From Chromatiales bacterium (lineage in GTDB: Bacteria; Pseudomonadota; Gammaproteobacteria; Thiohalomonadales; Thiohalomonadaceae): a stretch of 64,000 bases of DNA. The first letter of the stretch is position 1. The number at the start of each line of letters is the position of its first letter. Location of the stretch: the NCBI GenBank assembly GCA_003251535.1, contig QKFD01000122.1, forward strand, positions 1-64,000, in the 5' to 3' direction. Positions 17,180 to 26,516 of this stretch are shown one piece after another. Under the pieces are notes generated by a model. The model was not told the origin of the DNA. It worked only from the letters and a program-made list of their open reading frames with translations, and did not search any database. The position numbers and the translations under genes were made by a program.

Positions 17180-17949
17180 AGGCGCACCTCGATACCCCGC
17201 TGAGCCATATACTGTTTGGCCTCGCCAACGGTGTGTTCACCGAAGTGGAAGATGCTGGCCGCCAACACCGCGTCGGCCCGCCCATCGGTCACCCCGGCCG
17301 CGAGGTGCTCCAGATTGCCCACCCCGCCCGAGGCGATGACCGGCACCTGCACCGCCTCGCTCACGGCCCGGGTCAAGGCGAGATCGAAGCCCGCCTTGGT
17401 ACCATCCCGATCCATGCTGGTGAGTAGGATCTCGCCGGCGCCGTAGGTCACCATACGCACCGCCCACTCCACCGCATCGATGCCGGTGGGCTTGCGACCG
17501 CCGTGGGTGAAGATCTCCCAACGCAGGGGCTCCCCCTCACCACTGACCCGTTTGGCATCGATGGCCACCACGATGCACTGCGAGCCAAATCGATCCGCCG
17601 CCTCTTTGACAAACTCGGGGTTGAAGACGGCGGCGGTGTTGATGGCTACCTTGTCGGCACCGGCGTTCAACATCCGCCGGATATCGTCGCCTTTGCGGAT
17701 CCCGCCCCCCACCGTGAGGGGGATGAAGACCTGGCCGGCCACCTCCTCCACCACGTGGACCATGGTGTCGCGGTCTTCATGGGAGGCGGTGATGTCGAGG
17801 AAGGTCAATTCGTCTGCCCCCTGTTCGTCGTACCGGCGGGCGATCTCCACCGGATCGCCGGCGTCTCGGATATCGACGAACTGGACCCCCTTAACGACGC
17901 GGCCCTTGTCTACATCAAGGCAGGGAATGATGCGTTTGGCGAGTCCCAT
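17176..17949 (-). CDS. hisF: Imidazole glycerol phosphate synthase, cyclase subunit
   Basis: A 257-residue TIM-barrel subunit that uses ammonia from HisH to make IGP and AICAR. The start [24 protein letters not shown] holds the first catalytic aspartate. The second is in the [11 protein letters not shown] segment, followed by [13 protein letters not shown]. Phosphate loops (TVGGGIR, ASGGVGN) are present. It lies 12 bp after hisA and overlaps hisI. Confidence 0.96.
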   Translation of the reverse strand: MGLAKRIIPCLDVDKGRVVKGVQFVDIRDAGDPVEIARRYDEQGADELTFLDITASHEDRDTMVHVVEEVAGQVFIPLTVGGGIRKGDDIRRMLNAGADKVAINTAAVFNPEFVKEAADRFGSQCIVVAIDAKRVSGEGEPLRWEIFTHGGRKPTGIDAVEWAVRMVTYGAGEILLTSMDRDGTKAGFDLALTRAVSEAVQVPVIASGGVGNLEHLAAGVTDGRADAVLAASIFHFGEHTVGEAKQYMAQRGIEVRL

Positions 17950-17961
17950 GCTGGCTCCGAA

Positions 17962-18702
17962 TTAGGTGGGGCAGAGTTGGTCTGCGAGCTGCTGGCCCTC
18001 AACGAAATCCAAGCTGCCCTCATAGATGGCACGGCCGGTGATGGCTCCCACAATCCCCTCCTCGGCGACGGCGCAGAGCGCCCGAATGTCATCGAGGTTG
18101 GTGATACCGCCCGAGGCGATGATGGGGACATTGACCGAGCGGGCGAGGCGGACCGTGGACTCCACGTTGACGCCGGTCATCATGCCGTCGCGGCCAATAT
18201 CGGTATAGACGATGGCGCTCACCCCGTCGTTCTCGAAGTGGCGGGCCATGTCGATGACGTCGTGGCGCGAGAGTTTGGACCAGCCATCCACGGCCACCTT
18301 CCCCTCTTTGGCGTCCAGCCCGACGATGACGTGGCCAGGGAACTCCAGACAGAGATCGTTAATGAAATGGGGGGTGCTCACCGCCTTGGTGCCGATAATG
18401 ACATATTGCACCCCCATTTCGAGGTAGGCCGCTACGGTCTCCTCGTCGCGGATCCCGCCCCCCACCTGGATGGGGATATCGGGGTAGGCGGCGCAGATGG
18501 CACCAATCACCTCACGGTTGACTGGCGATCCGGCGAAGGCGCCGTTTAGGTCGACGAGGTGCAGGCGCCTAGCGCCGGCCTCCACCCAACGGCCCGCCAT
18601 GGCCACCGGGTCGTCGGAGAAGATGGTCTCGTCCTCCATGCGGCCTTGGCGCAGGCGTACGCACTTGCCGTCTTTGAGGTCGATGGCGGGGATCAATAGC
18701 AT
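17962..18702 (-). CDS. hisA: ProFAR isomerase
   Basis: A 246-residue TIM-barrel enzyme for histidine step 4, an Amadori rearrangement of ProFAR. It starts [20 protein letters not shown] with the catalytic aspartate in AIDLK. Other markers are [25 protein letters not shown], and [14 protein letters not shown] with the second aspartate. It lies between hisH (42 bp gap) and hisF (12 bp gap). Confidence 0.96.
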   Translation of the reverse strand: MLLIPAIDLKDGKCVRLRQGRMEDETIFSDDPVAMAGRWVEAGARRLHLVDLNGAFAGSPVNREVIGAICAAYPDIPIQVGGGIRDEETVAAYLEMGVQYVIIGTKAVSTPHFINDLCLEFPGHVIVGLDAKEGKVAVDGWSKLSRHDVIDMARHFENDGVSAIVYTDIGRDGMMTGVNVESTVRLARSVNVPIIASGGITNLDDIRALCAVAEEGIVGAITGRAIYEGSLDFVEGQQLADQLCPT

Positions 18703-18744
18703 CGTTGGGTCCTCTGGGCTCTCGCTGCTCGGATGCTAAGGTGG

Positions 18745-19392
18745 TCAGCTCTGGCCGTCCCAGCGCAGGAAATTGGCATAGAGCGCTAGGCCGGCGTGCT
18801 GGCTCTTTTCAGGGTGGAACTGGGTGGCAAAGATGTTGCCTCGCCCCACGGCAGCGGCGAACGGCACACCATACTCGCAACGGCCGGTCACCAGGGTGGG
18901 ATCGGTCGGCTGGACGTAGTAGCTATGGACGAAGTAAAACCGCTCATCCTGGGGGATGCCCTGCCAGAGGGGGTGCGCGCCGCTCTGGTGGACCCGGTTC
19001 CAACCCATATGGGGGACTTTGAGCCGTTCACCGCTCTGTGGGTCGAGGAGGGGATCGGCAAAGCGCTCCACCCTCCCGGGCAGCAGACCGAGACAGTCGG
19101 TACCATCATTCTCTGCGCTCCACTCCATCATCGCCTGCATCCCAACGCAGACCCCGAGGAGCGGCTTGCTCTTGGCCACCTCGGCCACCACCTGGTCGAT
19201 GCCCAGGCGGCGGATCTCCTTCATGCAGTCACGAATTGCCCCAACACCGGGCAAGACTACGTGATCGGCACCGAGGATAAGCTCGGGGTCGTGGGTGACT
19301 AAGACCTTGCGTGCCAATCGGGTGTGTTCCAGGGCCTTCGCCACCGAATGGAGATTGCCCATGCCGTAGTCGATCACTGCCACGGTGGTCAT
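18745..19392 (-). CDS. hisH: Imidazole glycerol phosphate synthase, glutaminase subunit
   Basis: A 215-residue class I amidotransferase that supplies ammonia to HisF. The nucleophile is C82 in GVCVGMQ, with H193 and E195 in QFHPEKS completing the triad. The N-terminus [14 protein letters not shown] is typical. The gene follows hisB by about 36 bp on the minus strand. Confidence 0.96.
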   Translation of the reverse strand: MTTVAVIDYGMGNLHSVAKALEHTRLARKVLVTHDPELILGADHVVLPGVGAIRDCMKEIRRLGIDQVVAEVAKSKPLLGVCVGMQAMMEWSAENDGTDCLGLLPGRVERFADPLLDPQSGERLKVPHMGWNRVHQSGAHPLWQGIPQDERFYFVHSYYVQPTDPTLVTGRCEYGVPFAAAVGRGNIFATQFHPEKSQHAGLALYANFLRWDGQS

Positions 19393-19428
19393 GATGTGGT
19401 GAGTTCCGCAAGCAAACGAGCGGGCGCC

Positions 19429-20019
19429 TCAGAGGCTCCCCTTAGTGGACGGGATACCCTGCATCCGCGGGTCCGCCTCAACCGCCATGCGCAGGGCACG
19501 GCCCAGCGCCTTGAAGATGGTCTCGGCGATGTGGTGGGCGTTACCGCCCCGCAGGGCGTCGATGTGTAGCGTGATGCGGGCATGGTTGACCAGGCCGGCG
19601 AAGAATTCATGGAACAGATCGACATCGAAGCTGCCGATAAGCTCGCGCGGATATTGGGCGTGATACTCAAGCCCCGGCCGACCGGAGAGGTCCACCACCA
19701 CCCGCGACAGCGCCTCGTCCAGTGGGACGTAGGCGTGGCCATAGCGGCGGATGCCCCGTTTGTCGCCCAACGCGGCCGCCAGCGCCTCGCCTAGGGTGAT
19801 ACCCACATCCTCCACCGTATGGTGGGCGTCGATCTGGAGATCGCCCTGCGCCTGGATGCGCAGATCGATAAGGCCATGGCGGGCCACCTGATCGAGCATG
19901 TGGTCAAGGAACGGGACCCCGGTGTCGAGCTGGGACTCGCCGCAGCCGTCCAGATCGATGCTGACTTCGATCCGGGTCTCGCGGGTCTCCCGCTTGATCG
20001 TGGCCGTGCGTGCTGACAT
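19429..20019 (-). CDS. hisB: Imidazoleglycerol-phosphate dehydratase
   Basis: A 196-residue metalloenzyme for histidine step 6, monofunctional and without the phosphatase domain fused in E. coli. Metal-binding histidines are in [18 protein letters not shown] and [13 protein letters not shown]. The start at 20019 has AGAGG seven bases upstream. A longer in-frame start to 20070 has no site. It is the first gene of the hisBHAFIE-tatABC run here. hisG, hisD and hisC are not in the window. Confidence 0.96.
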   Translation of the reverse strand: MSARTATIKRETRETRIEVSIDLDGCGESQLDTGVPFLDHMLDQVARHGLIDLRIQAQGDLQIDAHHTVEDVGITLGEALAAALGDKRGIRRYGHAYVPLDEALSRVVVDLSGRPGLEYHAQYPRELIGSFDVDLFHEFFAGLVNHARITLHIDALRGGNAHHIAETIFKALGRALRMAVEADPRMQGIPSTKGSL

Positions 20020-20304
20020 CGAAACCTCTGCTCCCCTTGGGGTCCGAAGCGACCCGAAGCGGCATAGCATACCTGCTCCCGGTAGCGGATTGAACCGGCT
20101 GTCTTAGCTCAACGAATGGGTGTAATCTCCGCAGCCTTACGGATTGAATGGTATTGGTGCCAACCGGCGGGAAGGTCCGGTAGCGACGCATATAGAACGC
20201 GGGTGAACTTAGGCGTCAGAGAACTGACGCAATGGGACATCGACTCTATATATAAGCGTATTACTGGGGTACTTGACACCGGGGGAGGGAGCAGGATCCC
20301 TGAA
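20020..20304. other. Intergenic region between divergent hisB and ccoN
   Basis: This 285-bp part holds the hisB ribosome-binding site and its presumed minus-strand promoter. A weak open frame from 20116 on the plus strand runs through the cco promoter and resembles no known protein, so it was not called. No other structure stands out. Confidence 0.4.
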
Positions 20305-20318
20305 TTGACAAACGTCAA
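20305..20318 (+). promoter_or_regulatory. FNR/ANR-type operator upstream of ccoNOQP
   Basis: A perfect palindrome TTGAC-AAAC-GTCAA that fits the FNR/ANR consensus TTGAY-N4-RTCAA. Its centre at 20311.5 lies about 42 bp before the start point expected from the -10 hexamer at 20342. This is the spacing of class II FNR-activated promoters, which is normal for cbb3 oxidase genes induced at low oxygen. Confidence 0.8.
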
Positions 20319-20341
20319 TGTTCTGATATCTTCTGTTCCGC

Positions 20342-20347
20342 TAATAT
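20342..20347 (+). promoter_or_regulatory. Candidate -10 element for ccoNOQP
   Basis: TAATAT, close to TATAAT, about 24 bp after the FNR palindrome. The predicted transcript starts near 20354. It lacks a good -35, as expected if FNR replaces it. Confidence 0.6.
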
Positions 20348-20353
20348 TCTCAC

Positions 20354-20732
20354 CGCTGCTTGGGGCATTCGGGGGTTTCCTGGCGGTGGCTGGTGCGGGG
20401 GCATCTGGAATAGCAGTTACGATGGCATAAAACCACAACGAGTCATCACCCGCCGGTGGCCCGCAGGCCGCCGCACGTCCCTTCTTCCGCGCCCGCCCCG
20501 TCTGTATCTGCGGTCCCTGCCGTTACCGCACGCCTCCGGATTTGCCAGGCAACACGACACGTCACAAAGGGGGTGTTTGCAGGCGAAAGATGAAACCGCT
20601 GTTGTTTTCCCCGAGGGTAGGACACGGGGTCCTTTCGCCATCGACCCTCACCCCAGTGCCCTCGAACGATTCGGGCGGTCACCGCCCGGGACCACCCGAA
20701 TTTATGAGATTCAATCGCAAAGGAGACTACTC
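20354..20732 (+). other. Long leader of ccoN mRNA
   Basis: About 380 nt between the predicted start point and the ccoN start. It includes the inverted repeat ATTCGGG (20669-20675) / CCCGAAT (20695-20701), with an overlapping alternative GGGCGGT (20673-20679) / ACCGCCC (20681-20687), just before the AGGAG at 20721-20725. A second promoter within it cannot be excluded. No convincing small ORF was found. Confidence 0.4.
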
Positions 20733-22160
20733 GTGGAAGCGACACAAGTAGAACAGAAATATAGCTTTGATGTAGTGCGGTGGTTTTCCATCGCAGCTGT
20801 CGTGTACCTGGTTGTAGGCACCCTCGTGGGTGTCTATGTCGCCTCTGAACTGGCCTGGCCTTGGCTCAATATGGATAGTCCCTATCTGAGCTTTGGTCGT
20901 CTGCGTCCCCTCCACACCAACGCCGTTATCTTTGCCTTCGGTGGCTGTGCCTTGATGGCCACGGCCTACTACTCGGTGCAGCGCACCTGCGGTGTTCGCC
21001 TCTTCAGCGACGCCCTCGGGTGGTTCACCTTCTGGGGTTGGAACGTCATCATCGTTCTGGCGGTCATCACCCTGCCTCTCGGCTTCACCTCCGGTAAGGA
21101 GTATGCGGAGCTGGAGTGGCCGGTGGATATCTTGATCGCGGTGGTGTGGCTCTCCTTCAGCTTCAACTTCATCATGACCGTGGCCAAGCGCAAGACCTCG
21201 CACATCTATGTGTCGAACTGGTTCTTCATGGGCATGATGGTGATGATCACCTATCTGCACGTGGTGAACTCGCTGGCTATCCCGGTCACCCTGTTCAAGT
21301 CCTACTCCATCTTCTCCGGTGTGCAGGACGCCATGATCCAGTGGTGGTGGGGCCATAACGCAGTAGGCTTCTACCTGACTGCTGGCTTCCTCGGCATCAT
21401 GTACTACTTCGTGCCGAAGCAGGCTGGGCGCCCGGTCTTCTCCTACCGCCTCTCTGTGCTGCACTTCTGGGCACTGATGTTCGGCTACGTGTGGCTGGGT
21501 GCGCACCACCTCCAGTACACCGCTCTGCCTGACTGGACCGGCTCCCTGGGTGCCGCTGTCTCCCTGGCGATGATCATCCCCTCCTGGGGTGGTGCCATTA
21601 ACGGCATGATGACCCTCTCTGGCGCCTGGGATAAGCTCCGCGACGACTACATCCTGCGCTTCCTCATCATGTCCCTGGCCTTCTACGCGATGTCCACCTT
21701 TGAAGGCCCGGTCATGTCCTCCAAGACCGTTAACGCCCTCTCTCACTACACCGACTGGACCGTTGGCCACGTGCACTCCGGCGCCCTGGGCTGGGTGGTG
21801 ATGGTGGCAGCTGGCGCCCTGTACCACCTGGTGCAGAAGCTCTGGAACACCGAGATGTACAGCGCCAAGCTGGTGAATCTCCACTTCTGGATGGCGACCA
21901 TCGGCGCCGTGGTGTACATCACCGCGATGTGGGTCTCCGGCATCATGCAGGGCCTGATGTGGCGGGACTACGACGAGTTCGGCACTCTGACCTACACCTT
22001 CGCTGAGTCGGTGGCTGCTATGCACCCCTACTACGCGATGCGTGCCATCGGCGGCATGATCTTCTGGGCCGGTGCTGTGGTCATGCTCTACAACGTCGTC
22101 ATGACCGTGCGTAAAGCCCCTGCGACCAGCACTGTGCGTGCAGCGGCAGCTCGCGCCTAA
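20733..22160 (+). CDS. ccoN: cbb3 cytochrome oxidase subunit I
   Basis: A 475-residue, 12-helix catalytic subunit of the high-affinity terminal oxidase. It binds heme b and the heme b3-CuB centre that reduces oxygen. Ligand histidines are visible in [37 protein letters not shown] and LVNLHFW. The start is GTG at 20733 ([13 protein letters not shown]), seven bases after AGGAG, which gives the standard CcoN length. A longer frame from 20577 would add unrelated sequence. First gene of ccoNOQP, expected to be induced by microoxia through the FNR site upstream. Confidence 0.97.
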   Translation: MEATQVEQKYSFDVVRWFSIAAVVYLVVGTLVGVYVASELAWPWLNMDSPYLSFGRLRPLHTNAVIFAFGGCALMATAYYSVQRTCGVRLFSDALGWFTFWGWNVIIVLAVITLPLGFTSGKEYAELEWPVDILIAVVWLSFSFNFIMTVAKRKTSHIYVSNWFFMGMMVMITYLHVVNSLAIPVTLFKSYSIFSGVQDAMIQWWWGHNAVGFYLTAGFLGIMYYFVPKQAGRPVFSYRLSVLHFWALMFGYVWLGAHHLQYTALPDWTGSLGAAVSLAMIIPSWGGAINGMMTLSGAWDKLRDDYILRFLIMSLAFYAMSTFEGPVMSSKTVNALSHYTDWTVGHVHSGALGWVVMVAAGALYHLVQKLWNTEMYSAKLVNLHFWMATIGAVVYITAMWVSGIMQGLMWRDYDEFGTLTYTFAESVAAMHPYYAMRAIGGMIFWAGAVVMLYNVVMTVRKAPATSTVRAAAARA

Positions 22161-22179
22161 GATGTGGGAGAACTAGCAA

Positions 22180-22893
22180 ATGGCTGATCAGATTCACTCT
22201 ACCAAGTTGCAGGACAAGGCTGAGCGTAACGTCTTCTTGATGTTCGTGATGCTGCTGGTGCTCCTGTCGGTCGGCGGCCTCGTTGAAATCGTGCCCCTCT
22301 TCTTCTTGAAGGACACGATGGAGCATAACCAGCACCCAGAGGTGATGTGGGACCGCAAACCTGGCCAGACCCTGGCGGACTGGAAGGCAGGCGATGGCGT
22401 GCGTCCTTACACCGCGCTGGAGCTGGCCGGGCGCGACATCTATCGGCGGGAGGGGTGCTACACCTGCCACTCGCAGATGATTCGCCCGTTCCGCGACGAG
22501 AAAGAGCGTTATGGCCACTACTCTCTGGCCTCCGAGTCGATGTATGACCACCCGTTCCAGTGGGGCTCCAAGCGCACCGGTCCGGATCTGGCTCGCGTCG
22601 GCGGCAAATACTCCGATGCCTGGCATGAGCGTCACCTGCGCGCCCCGCGCTCCGTGGTGCCCGAGTCAGTGATGCCGAACTACCCCTGGCTTGAAGAGAA
22701 CAAGCTGGACGGTGCTTTCGTGGCAAGCATGATGAGAGGCATGAAGACCATCGGCGTGCCTTACGAGGAGAGCGATATTGCCGGCGCCGCTGCTGCGGTC
22801 GAGGGTAAGACGGAGATGCAGGCGGTGATCGCCTTCCTGCAGGTCCTGGGCACCATGGTTAAGTTCGACGAGAACACGAACTACCGTGAATAA
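22180..22893 (+). CDS. ccoO: cbb3 cytochrome oxidase subunit II (mono-heme cytochrome c)
   Basis: A 237-residue periplasmic cytochrome anchored by one N-terminal helix (about 18-43). Heme c is attached at C93-x-x-C96-H97 in [16 protein letters not shown]. The methionine ligand is probably in VMPNYPW. The [36 protein letters not shown] core is typical of CcoO/FixO. It passes electrons between CcoP and CcoN. It lies 19 bp after ccoN. Confidence 0.97.
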   Translation: MADQIHSTKLQDKAERNVFLMFVMLLVLLSVGGLVEIVPLFFLKDTMEHNQHPEVMWDRKPGQTLADWKAGDGVRPYTALELAGRDIYRREGCYTCHSQMIRPFRDEKERYGHYSLASESMYDHPFQWGSKRTGPDLARVGGKYSDAWHERHLRAPRSVVPESVMPNYPWLEENKLDGAFVASMMRGMKTIGVPYEESDIAGAAAAVEGKTEMQAVIAFLQVLGTMVKFDENTNYRE

Positions 22894-23089
22894 GCTCCAG
22901 GAGTACTTCCATACCGACTGGGCGGCGATGACGCTGCATGACTGGATCGGGCTACTGCTCACCGTCACGGTCTTTCTCGCCCTGATATATGTGTATGCCT
23001 ATGTACTCCACCCAAAAAACCGCGAAAAGCTAGAGTCCCAACGTCGTCTACCGGACGATGAGGAACCCGATTCGGAGGATAAAAAATGA
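22886..23089 (+). CDS. ccoQ: cbb3 oxidase small subunit CcoQ
   Basis: A 67-residue protein with one membrane helix ([22 protein letters not shown]) followed by a charged cytoplasmic tail ([12 protein letters not shown]), the standard CcoQ layout. CcoQ stabilises the oxidase. It starts with GTG inside the end of ccoO (8-nt overlap) and overlaps ccoP by four bases. Confidence 0.9.
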   Translation: MNKLQEYFHTDWAAMTLHDWIGLLLTVTVFLALIYVYAYVLHPKNREKLESQRRLPDDEEPDSEDKK

Positions 23090-23931
23090 GCGAAAAGAGC
23101 AATCCGTACAACGTGCCAGATACGGGGCACGTGTGGGATGACAACCTGCGGGAGCTCACCAATGATCCCCCCAAGTGGTGGATGATTGGTCTTCATGCCA
23201 GCTGGATCCTGGTGGTGATTTACACCATCATCTACCCCTCCTGGCCTTGGTTTGGGGGCGCCTACAAGGGCATGATGAGCTGGACGTCCATCGGTGAATA
23301 TAAAGAGGACATGAAGGCCATCGATGCCATCCGCGCTCGTTACGAGGAGAAGCTGCCTGGTATGTCGGCAGCCGCTATCCTGGGCGACAGCGAGCTGAGC
23401 CAGTACGTCACCAAGTCAGCCAAGGTGCTGTTCGGTGATAACTGCGCCGCCTGCCACGGTAACAACGGTGCCGGTAATACCGACTACCCGATCCTGGCAG
23501 ACGACGATTGGCTCTATGGTGGCAAGATCGACACCATCGTGCAGACCATCACTGGCGGTCGTCAGGGTGTGATGCCGGCCAAGGGCGGCGCTCAGCTGAC
23601 CGAGACCGAGATCGATCAGCTGGCTCAGGCCATCTCCAAGGGGGAGCCGACCACTGCTCCGGCTTGGCAGAAGGGCGCCTGCTTTGCCTGCCACGGCATG
23701 GACGGTAAGGGGATGCAGGCCCTCGGCTCTGCCAACCTGACCGACCACGTGTGGCGCTTTGGTAAGGGCAGCATCGACGACATCAAGTACACCATTACCC
23801 ATGGTGTTAATGACCCGAAAGACCCCGCCACCCGCAACGCGGTTATGCCTAAGTTCGGTGGTGGTAAGCTGAGCGAGACCGACATCAAGAAGCTGGCGGT
23901 GTTCGTGCATCAGCTGGGCGGTGGTAAGTAA
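23086..23931 (+). CDS. ccoP: cbb3 cytochrome oxidase subunit III (di-heme cytochrome c)
   Basis: A 281-residue membrane-anchored di-heme cytochrome that receives electrons from soluble c cytochromes. The N-terminal VWDDNLRELTNDPPKWW motif and one helix (about 34-55) are followed by two cytochrome c domains with C120-x-x-C123-H124 and C199-x-x-C202-H203. Methionine ligands lie in GVMPAKGG and AVMPKFGG. It ends the core ccoNOQP genes. A 36-codon ORF follows at 24010. Confidence 0.97.
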   Translation: MSEKSNPYNVPDTGHVWDDNLRELTNDPPKWWMIGLHASWILVVIYTIIYPSWPWFGGAYKGMMSWTSIGEYKEDMKAIDAIRARYEEKLPGMSAAAILGDSELSQYVTKSAKVLFGDNCAACHGNNGAGNTDYPILADDDWLYGGKIDTIVQTITGGRQGVMPAKGGAQLTETEIDQLAQAISKGEPTTAPAWQKGACFACHGMDGKGMQALGSANLTDHVWRFGKGSIDDIKYTITHGVNDPKDPATRNAVMPKFGGGKLSETDIKKLAVFVHQLGGGK

Positions 23932-24009
23932 GAGAGCAGGACCGTGTCCATTCGCTGCCCCGGTGGTCTGGCCACTGGGGCGGCTTGAGCAAGCAAGAGG
24001 AGTGAAACG

Positions 24010-24120
24010 ATGGACTGGGTAGAAATCGGTTCCTATGCAGCGGTCGTCATCTCAATCGTGATCATGATTTTCTTCCTTATCAAGGGTTATAACCTGATCT
24101 ATAAGGATGGCGATAAGTAG
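24010..24120 (+). CDS. 36-residue single-helix membrane peptide downstream of ccoP (CcoM-like candidate)
   Basis: ATG to TAG gives a 36-residue peptide. MDWVEIGSYAA leads into a hydrophobic helix (AAVVISIVIMIFFLI) and a short basic/acidic tail (YKDGDK). A strong ribosome-binding site (AGAGGAG) ends seven bases before the ATG. A strong terminator starts 25 bp after the stop, so it would be the last cistron of ccoNOQP. Pseudomonas stutzeri cbb3 oxidase carries a subunit of similar size and topology, CcoM, but encoded elsewhere. The link here rests on position, length and topology, not on sequence identity. Confidence 0.7.
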   Translation: MDWVEIGSYAAVVISIVIMIFFLIKGYNLIYKDGDK

Positions 24121-24145
24121 TTCCATCCTGGGTTCATGACCCATC

Positions 24146-24173
24146 AAGGGGGGCTTACATGCCCCCCTTTTTT
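24146..24173 (+). terminator. Intrinsic terminator of ccoNOQP and the 36-residue peptide
   Basis: GGGGGGC (24148-24154), loop TTACAT, GCCCCCC (24161-24167), extended by AA/TT, then a run of T residues to 24173. It separates the oxidase genes from the ccoGHIS assembly genes. Confidence 0.92.
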
Positions 24174-24217
24174 GCATCTGTCTCGCCGATGTGGCGGGCA
24201 CCTTGCGCATCAGCGTG

Positions 24218-24226
24218 TGGTAATAT
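24218..24226 (+). promoter_or_regulatory. Extended -10 promoter for the ccoG leader
   Basis: TGGTAATAT is a TGn extended -10 followed by TAATAT. No convincing -35 lies 17 bp upstream, which is usual for extended -10 promoters. Transcription would begin near 24233, giving a leader of about 290 nt before ccoG. Confidence 0.55.
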
Positions 24227-24232
24227 GCGGGA

Positions 24233-24505
24233 TTATGCAGAACCCCCACCTGATGAGGGATGTTCAGCCCGCCAGTGGGCACCAAACAAGCGGTTATCCT
24301 GGACCAGTCGGAGTCCGGGGGGAAGTGCAGGCACCTCTATAAAGAGGTGACCTGTAGATGGATCAGCGCAGCCGCCCGGTGGGGTGGGCAGACGCGGGGA
24401 GACGATGCTCCGTTGCGGAACGTGCCCTCAATCGTATGATTGGAAGGTGCACTGCCTGCCTCAACCGATGTCCAACAGACACGCTGTGACCGTGCGCCCC
24501 CGTAG
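24233..24505 (+). ncRNA. Candidate structured leader or small RNA upstream of ccoG
   Basis: This stretch has no coding frame but several short hairpins. CAGG-CACCTC (24328-24337), loop TATAAA, GAGGTG-A-CCTG (24344-24354) forms a 10-bp stem with one bulge. GGAC/GTCC is at 24301-24316. CAATC-GTAT-GATTG (24429-24442) is nested in GTGC/GCAC (24422-24425 with 24449-24452). A further CGCC/GGCG hairpin precedes the ccoG ribosome-binding site. I compared it by memory with 6S, SRP, RNase P, tmRNA and common riboswitches and saw no match. It may be a 5' UTR or an independent RNA. Folding was done by eye only. Confidence 0.4.
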
Positions 24506-24523
24506 GCGCGTGAAGGAGAGCCC

Positions 24524-25939
24524 GTGACGACCGAAGCAGATCAGAGCGTCCAAGAGCACGCGGACGAGCTCTATAACGAATATTGGCATGTGAATACCGG
24601 CGGCCAGACCATCCATGCCAAACGGATGCCTGGCCGCTTCCGCAACATCAAGTGGATGACCGCTTCGGTCTGGCTCATCTTCTTCATCGGTCCTTATATA
24701 CGTTGGAAGGACCGCCAGGCGATCTTGTTTGATATCCCTGGGCGTAAATTTCATATCTTCGATATCACCATCATGCCGCAGGACGTCTGGATGCTCTCTC
24801 TGACGCTCCTGTTCTTCGCCATCCTATTGGCTGTGGTGACCTCCATTGCTGGCCGCGTCTTCTGTGGCTACTTCTGCTTCCAGACGGTCTGGACCGATAT
24901 CTTCACCTTCATTGAGGAGAAGCTGGAGGGGCCGCCGCAGAAGCGACGCAAACTGGATGAGGCGCCCTGGAGTGGGCATAAGCTGCTCATCAAGGGGAGC
25001 AAGAACCTCATCTGGATCGCCATCGGTAGCTTTACGGGCATCCACTTCACCCTCTGGTTCGTTGATGCCTTTCAGATGTGGCATGGCTACCTCACCCTCA
25101 CTGCGCCAACCTTTGCCTGGGGGGCGGTGGTCGTATTTACCTTCTTCACCTACCTGTTTGGCGGCATCATGCGCGAGCAGGTCTGCTTCTGGCTCTGTCC
25201 CTACGCCCGCATTCAGGGGGTGATGTACGACAAGGAGACCATCCTCCCCACCTACGATTTCCATCGGGGTGAGCCGCGCGGCAAGCTCAAGAAGGGACAG
25301 GTAGCGGAGGGGCTGGGGGACTGCATCGATTGCGGTCAGTGCGTGGCGGTCTGTCCTACGGGTATCGATATCCGGCAGGGGCAGCAGGAGGGGTGTATCA
25401 CCTGCGCGCTCTGCATCGACGCCTGTGATTCGGTGATGGACAAGATCCAAAAGCCGCGCGGTCTTATCCGCTACGCCTCCTGGGATGAGATCGACGGCAT
25501 TCCCACCAAACCGTTCTGGCGCCGGGCGCGGCCACTGGTCTACATCACCATCATGGTGTTGGCGGCCGGGGGCATCCTCTATGGCCTGACCCATTTGGGG
25601 GCCCTCGACCTGCGGGTACTGCACGAGCGGCAGCCGCTCTATGTGCAGCAATCCGACGGCTCCATCCAGAACAAATATGAGCTGAAGATCCTCAATAAGC
25701 TCGACCACGACGTGCCGGTGGAGATCTCCGTGTCCGATGCCCCCAGTGGCTACATTATGGATGGGGCGAATGGGGTAATCACGGCCCGGGGCGGTGAGGT
25801 GACGGTGCGCACCGTGTTCATGCGGGTCAAGCCTGAAGCACTCACTGAGTCGCGCCTGCCGGTGACCTTTGTGGTGCGTTCGCAGGATGGGAAGTTGGAT
25901 GCACACTACGACAGCATGTTCTTCAGTCCAGATCGCTAA
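24524..25939 (+). CDS. ccoG: cbb3 oxidase assembly protein CcoG (FixG/RdxA)
   Basis: A 471-residue membrane iron-sulfur protein that helps supply copper for cbb3 oxidase, probably by reducing Cu(II). About five membrane helices are present, including the CGYFCFQTVW segment and the CFWLCPYARIQGVMYD loop. Two 4Fe-4S motifs follow (CIDCGQCVAVCP and CITCALCIDACD). A C-terminal immunoglobulin-like periplasmic domain completes it. The start is a GTG after GAAGGAGAG. First gene of ccoGHIS, transcribed from its own leader. Confidence 0.96.
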   Translation: MTTEADQSVQEHADELYNEYWHVNTGGQTIHAKRMPGRFRNIKWMTASVWLIFFIGPYIRWKDRQAILFDIPGRKFHIFDITIMPQDVWMLSLTLLFFAILLAVVTSIAGRVFCGYFCFQTVWTDIFTFIEEKLEGPPQKRRKLDEAPWSGHKLLIKGSKNLIWIAIGSFTGIHFTLWFVDAFQMWHGYLTLTAPTFAWGAVVVFTFFTYLFGGIMREQVCFWLCPYARIQGVMYDKETILPTYDFHRGEPRGKLKKGQVAEGLGDCIDCGQCVAVCPTGIDIRQGQQEGCITCALCIDACDSVMDKIQKPRGLIRYASWDEIDGIPTKPFWRRARPLVYITIMVLAAGGILYGLTHLGALDLRVLHERQPLYVQQSDGSIQNKYELKILNKLDHDVPVEISVSDAPSGYIMDGANGVITARGGEVTVRTVFMRVKPEALTESRLPVTFVVRSQDGKLDAHYDSMFFSPDR

Positions 25940-25957
25940 CGCGAGGTAACGAACGTA

Positions 25958-26494
25958 ATGTCCAACCCTTCTATAGCTACTGAAACAGGTATCTCGCAGT
26001 CCAATAAGTCGGCCTTTCGCAACCCGTGGGTATTGGGCTGGCTGGCACTGGTACTCCTCGTGCTGGCGGTCAACATCGGTATGGTGACAACCGCGGTTGT
26101 CACCAACCCGGGGCTGGTGGATAAGGACTACTACGAGAAGGGAAGGGATTACGAGCGCCACTTGCTGACGCAGATGGCAGCCAAGAGTGCGCTCGGGTGG
26201 AAGGTCCAACTGGATCCGCCCGAGCGCATCGTCATGTCAAAGCCGGATACCTTCCGCTTCACGGCGCTGGATTCGGCGGGTCGTCCCCTCACCCACGCCA
26301 AGGTGGAGGCCAAGGCCTATCGTCCCTCTGATGCGGATGCCGACTTCAGCGCCGTATTGAGTGAGACCTCGCCTGGTCATTACGAAGGCCCGATCTCCTT
26401 CAAGCTCAAGGGGATATGGGAGTTGACGCTGATCATCACCCTCGGTGAGCACAGTTACGACATCTCTCGCCGTATTATTGTGAACGCCAACTGA
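25958..26494 (+). CDS. ccoH: cbb3 oxidase assembly protein CcoH (FixH)
   Basis: A 178-residue protein with one N-terminal helix (PWVLGWLALVLLVLAVNIGMVTTA), then the family motif NPGLVDKDYYEKGRDYE and a beta-rich periplasmic domain. It is needed for assembly or stability of cbb3 oxidase. It lies 18 bp after ccoG and 22 bp before ccoI. Confidence 0.92.
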   Translation: MSNPSIATETGISQSNKSAFRNPWVLGWLALVLLVLAVNIGMVTTAVVTNPGLVDKDYYEKGRDYERHLLTQMAAKSALGWKVQLDPPERIVMSKPDTFRFTALDSAGRPLTHAKVEAKAYRPSDADADFSAVLSETSPGHYEGPISFKLKGIWELTLIITLGEHSYDISRRIIVNAN

Positions 26495-26516
26495 CTGGGC
26501 AGCCTGCGATCTCCGT

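Noticed and set aside
20116-20430. A 104-codon open frame between hisB and ccoN
   Set aside because: It runs straight through the FNR site and the -10 element, has no ribosome-binding site, and its translation has no recognisable motif.
24233-24505. Possible 6S RNA, RNase P RNA or riboswitch before ccoG
   Set aside because: The conserved core sequences of these RNAs as I know them are not visible, so only a general structured-leader call was made.
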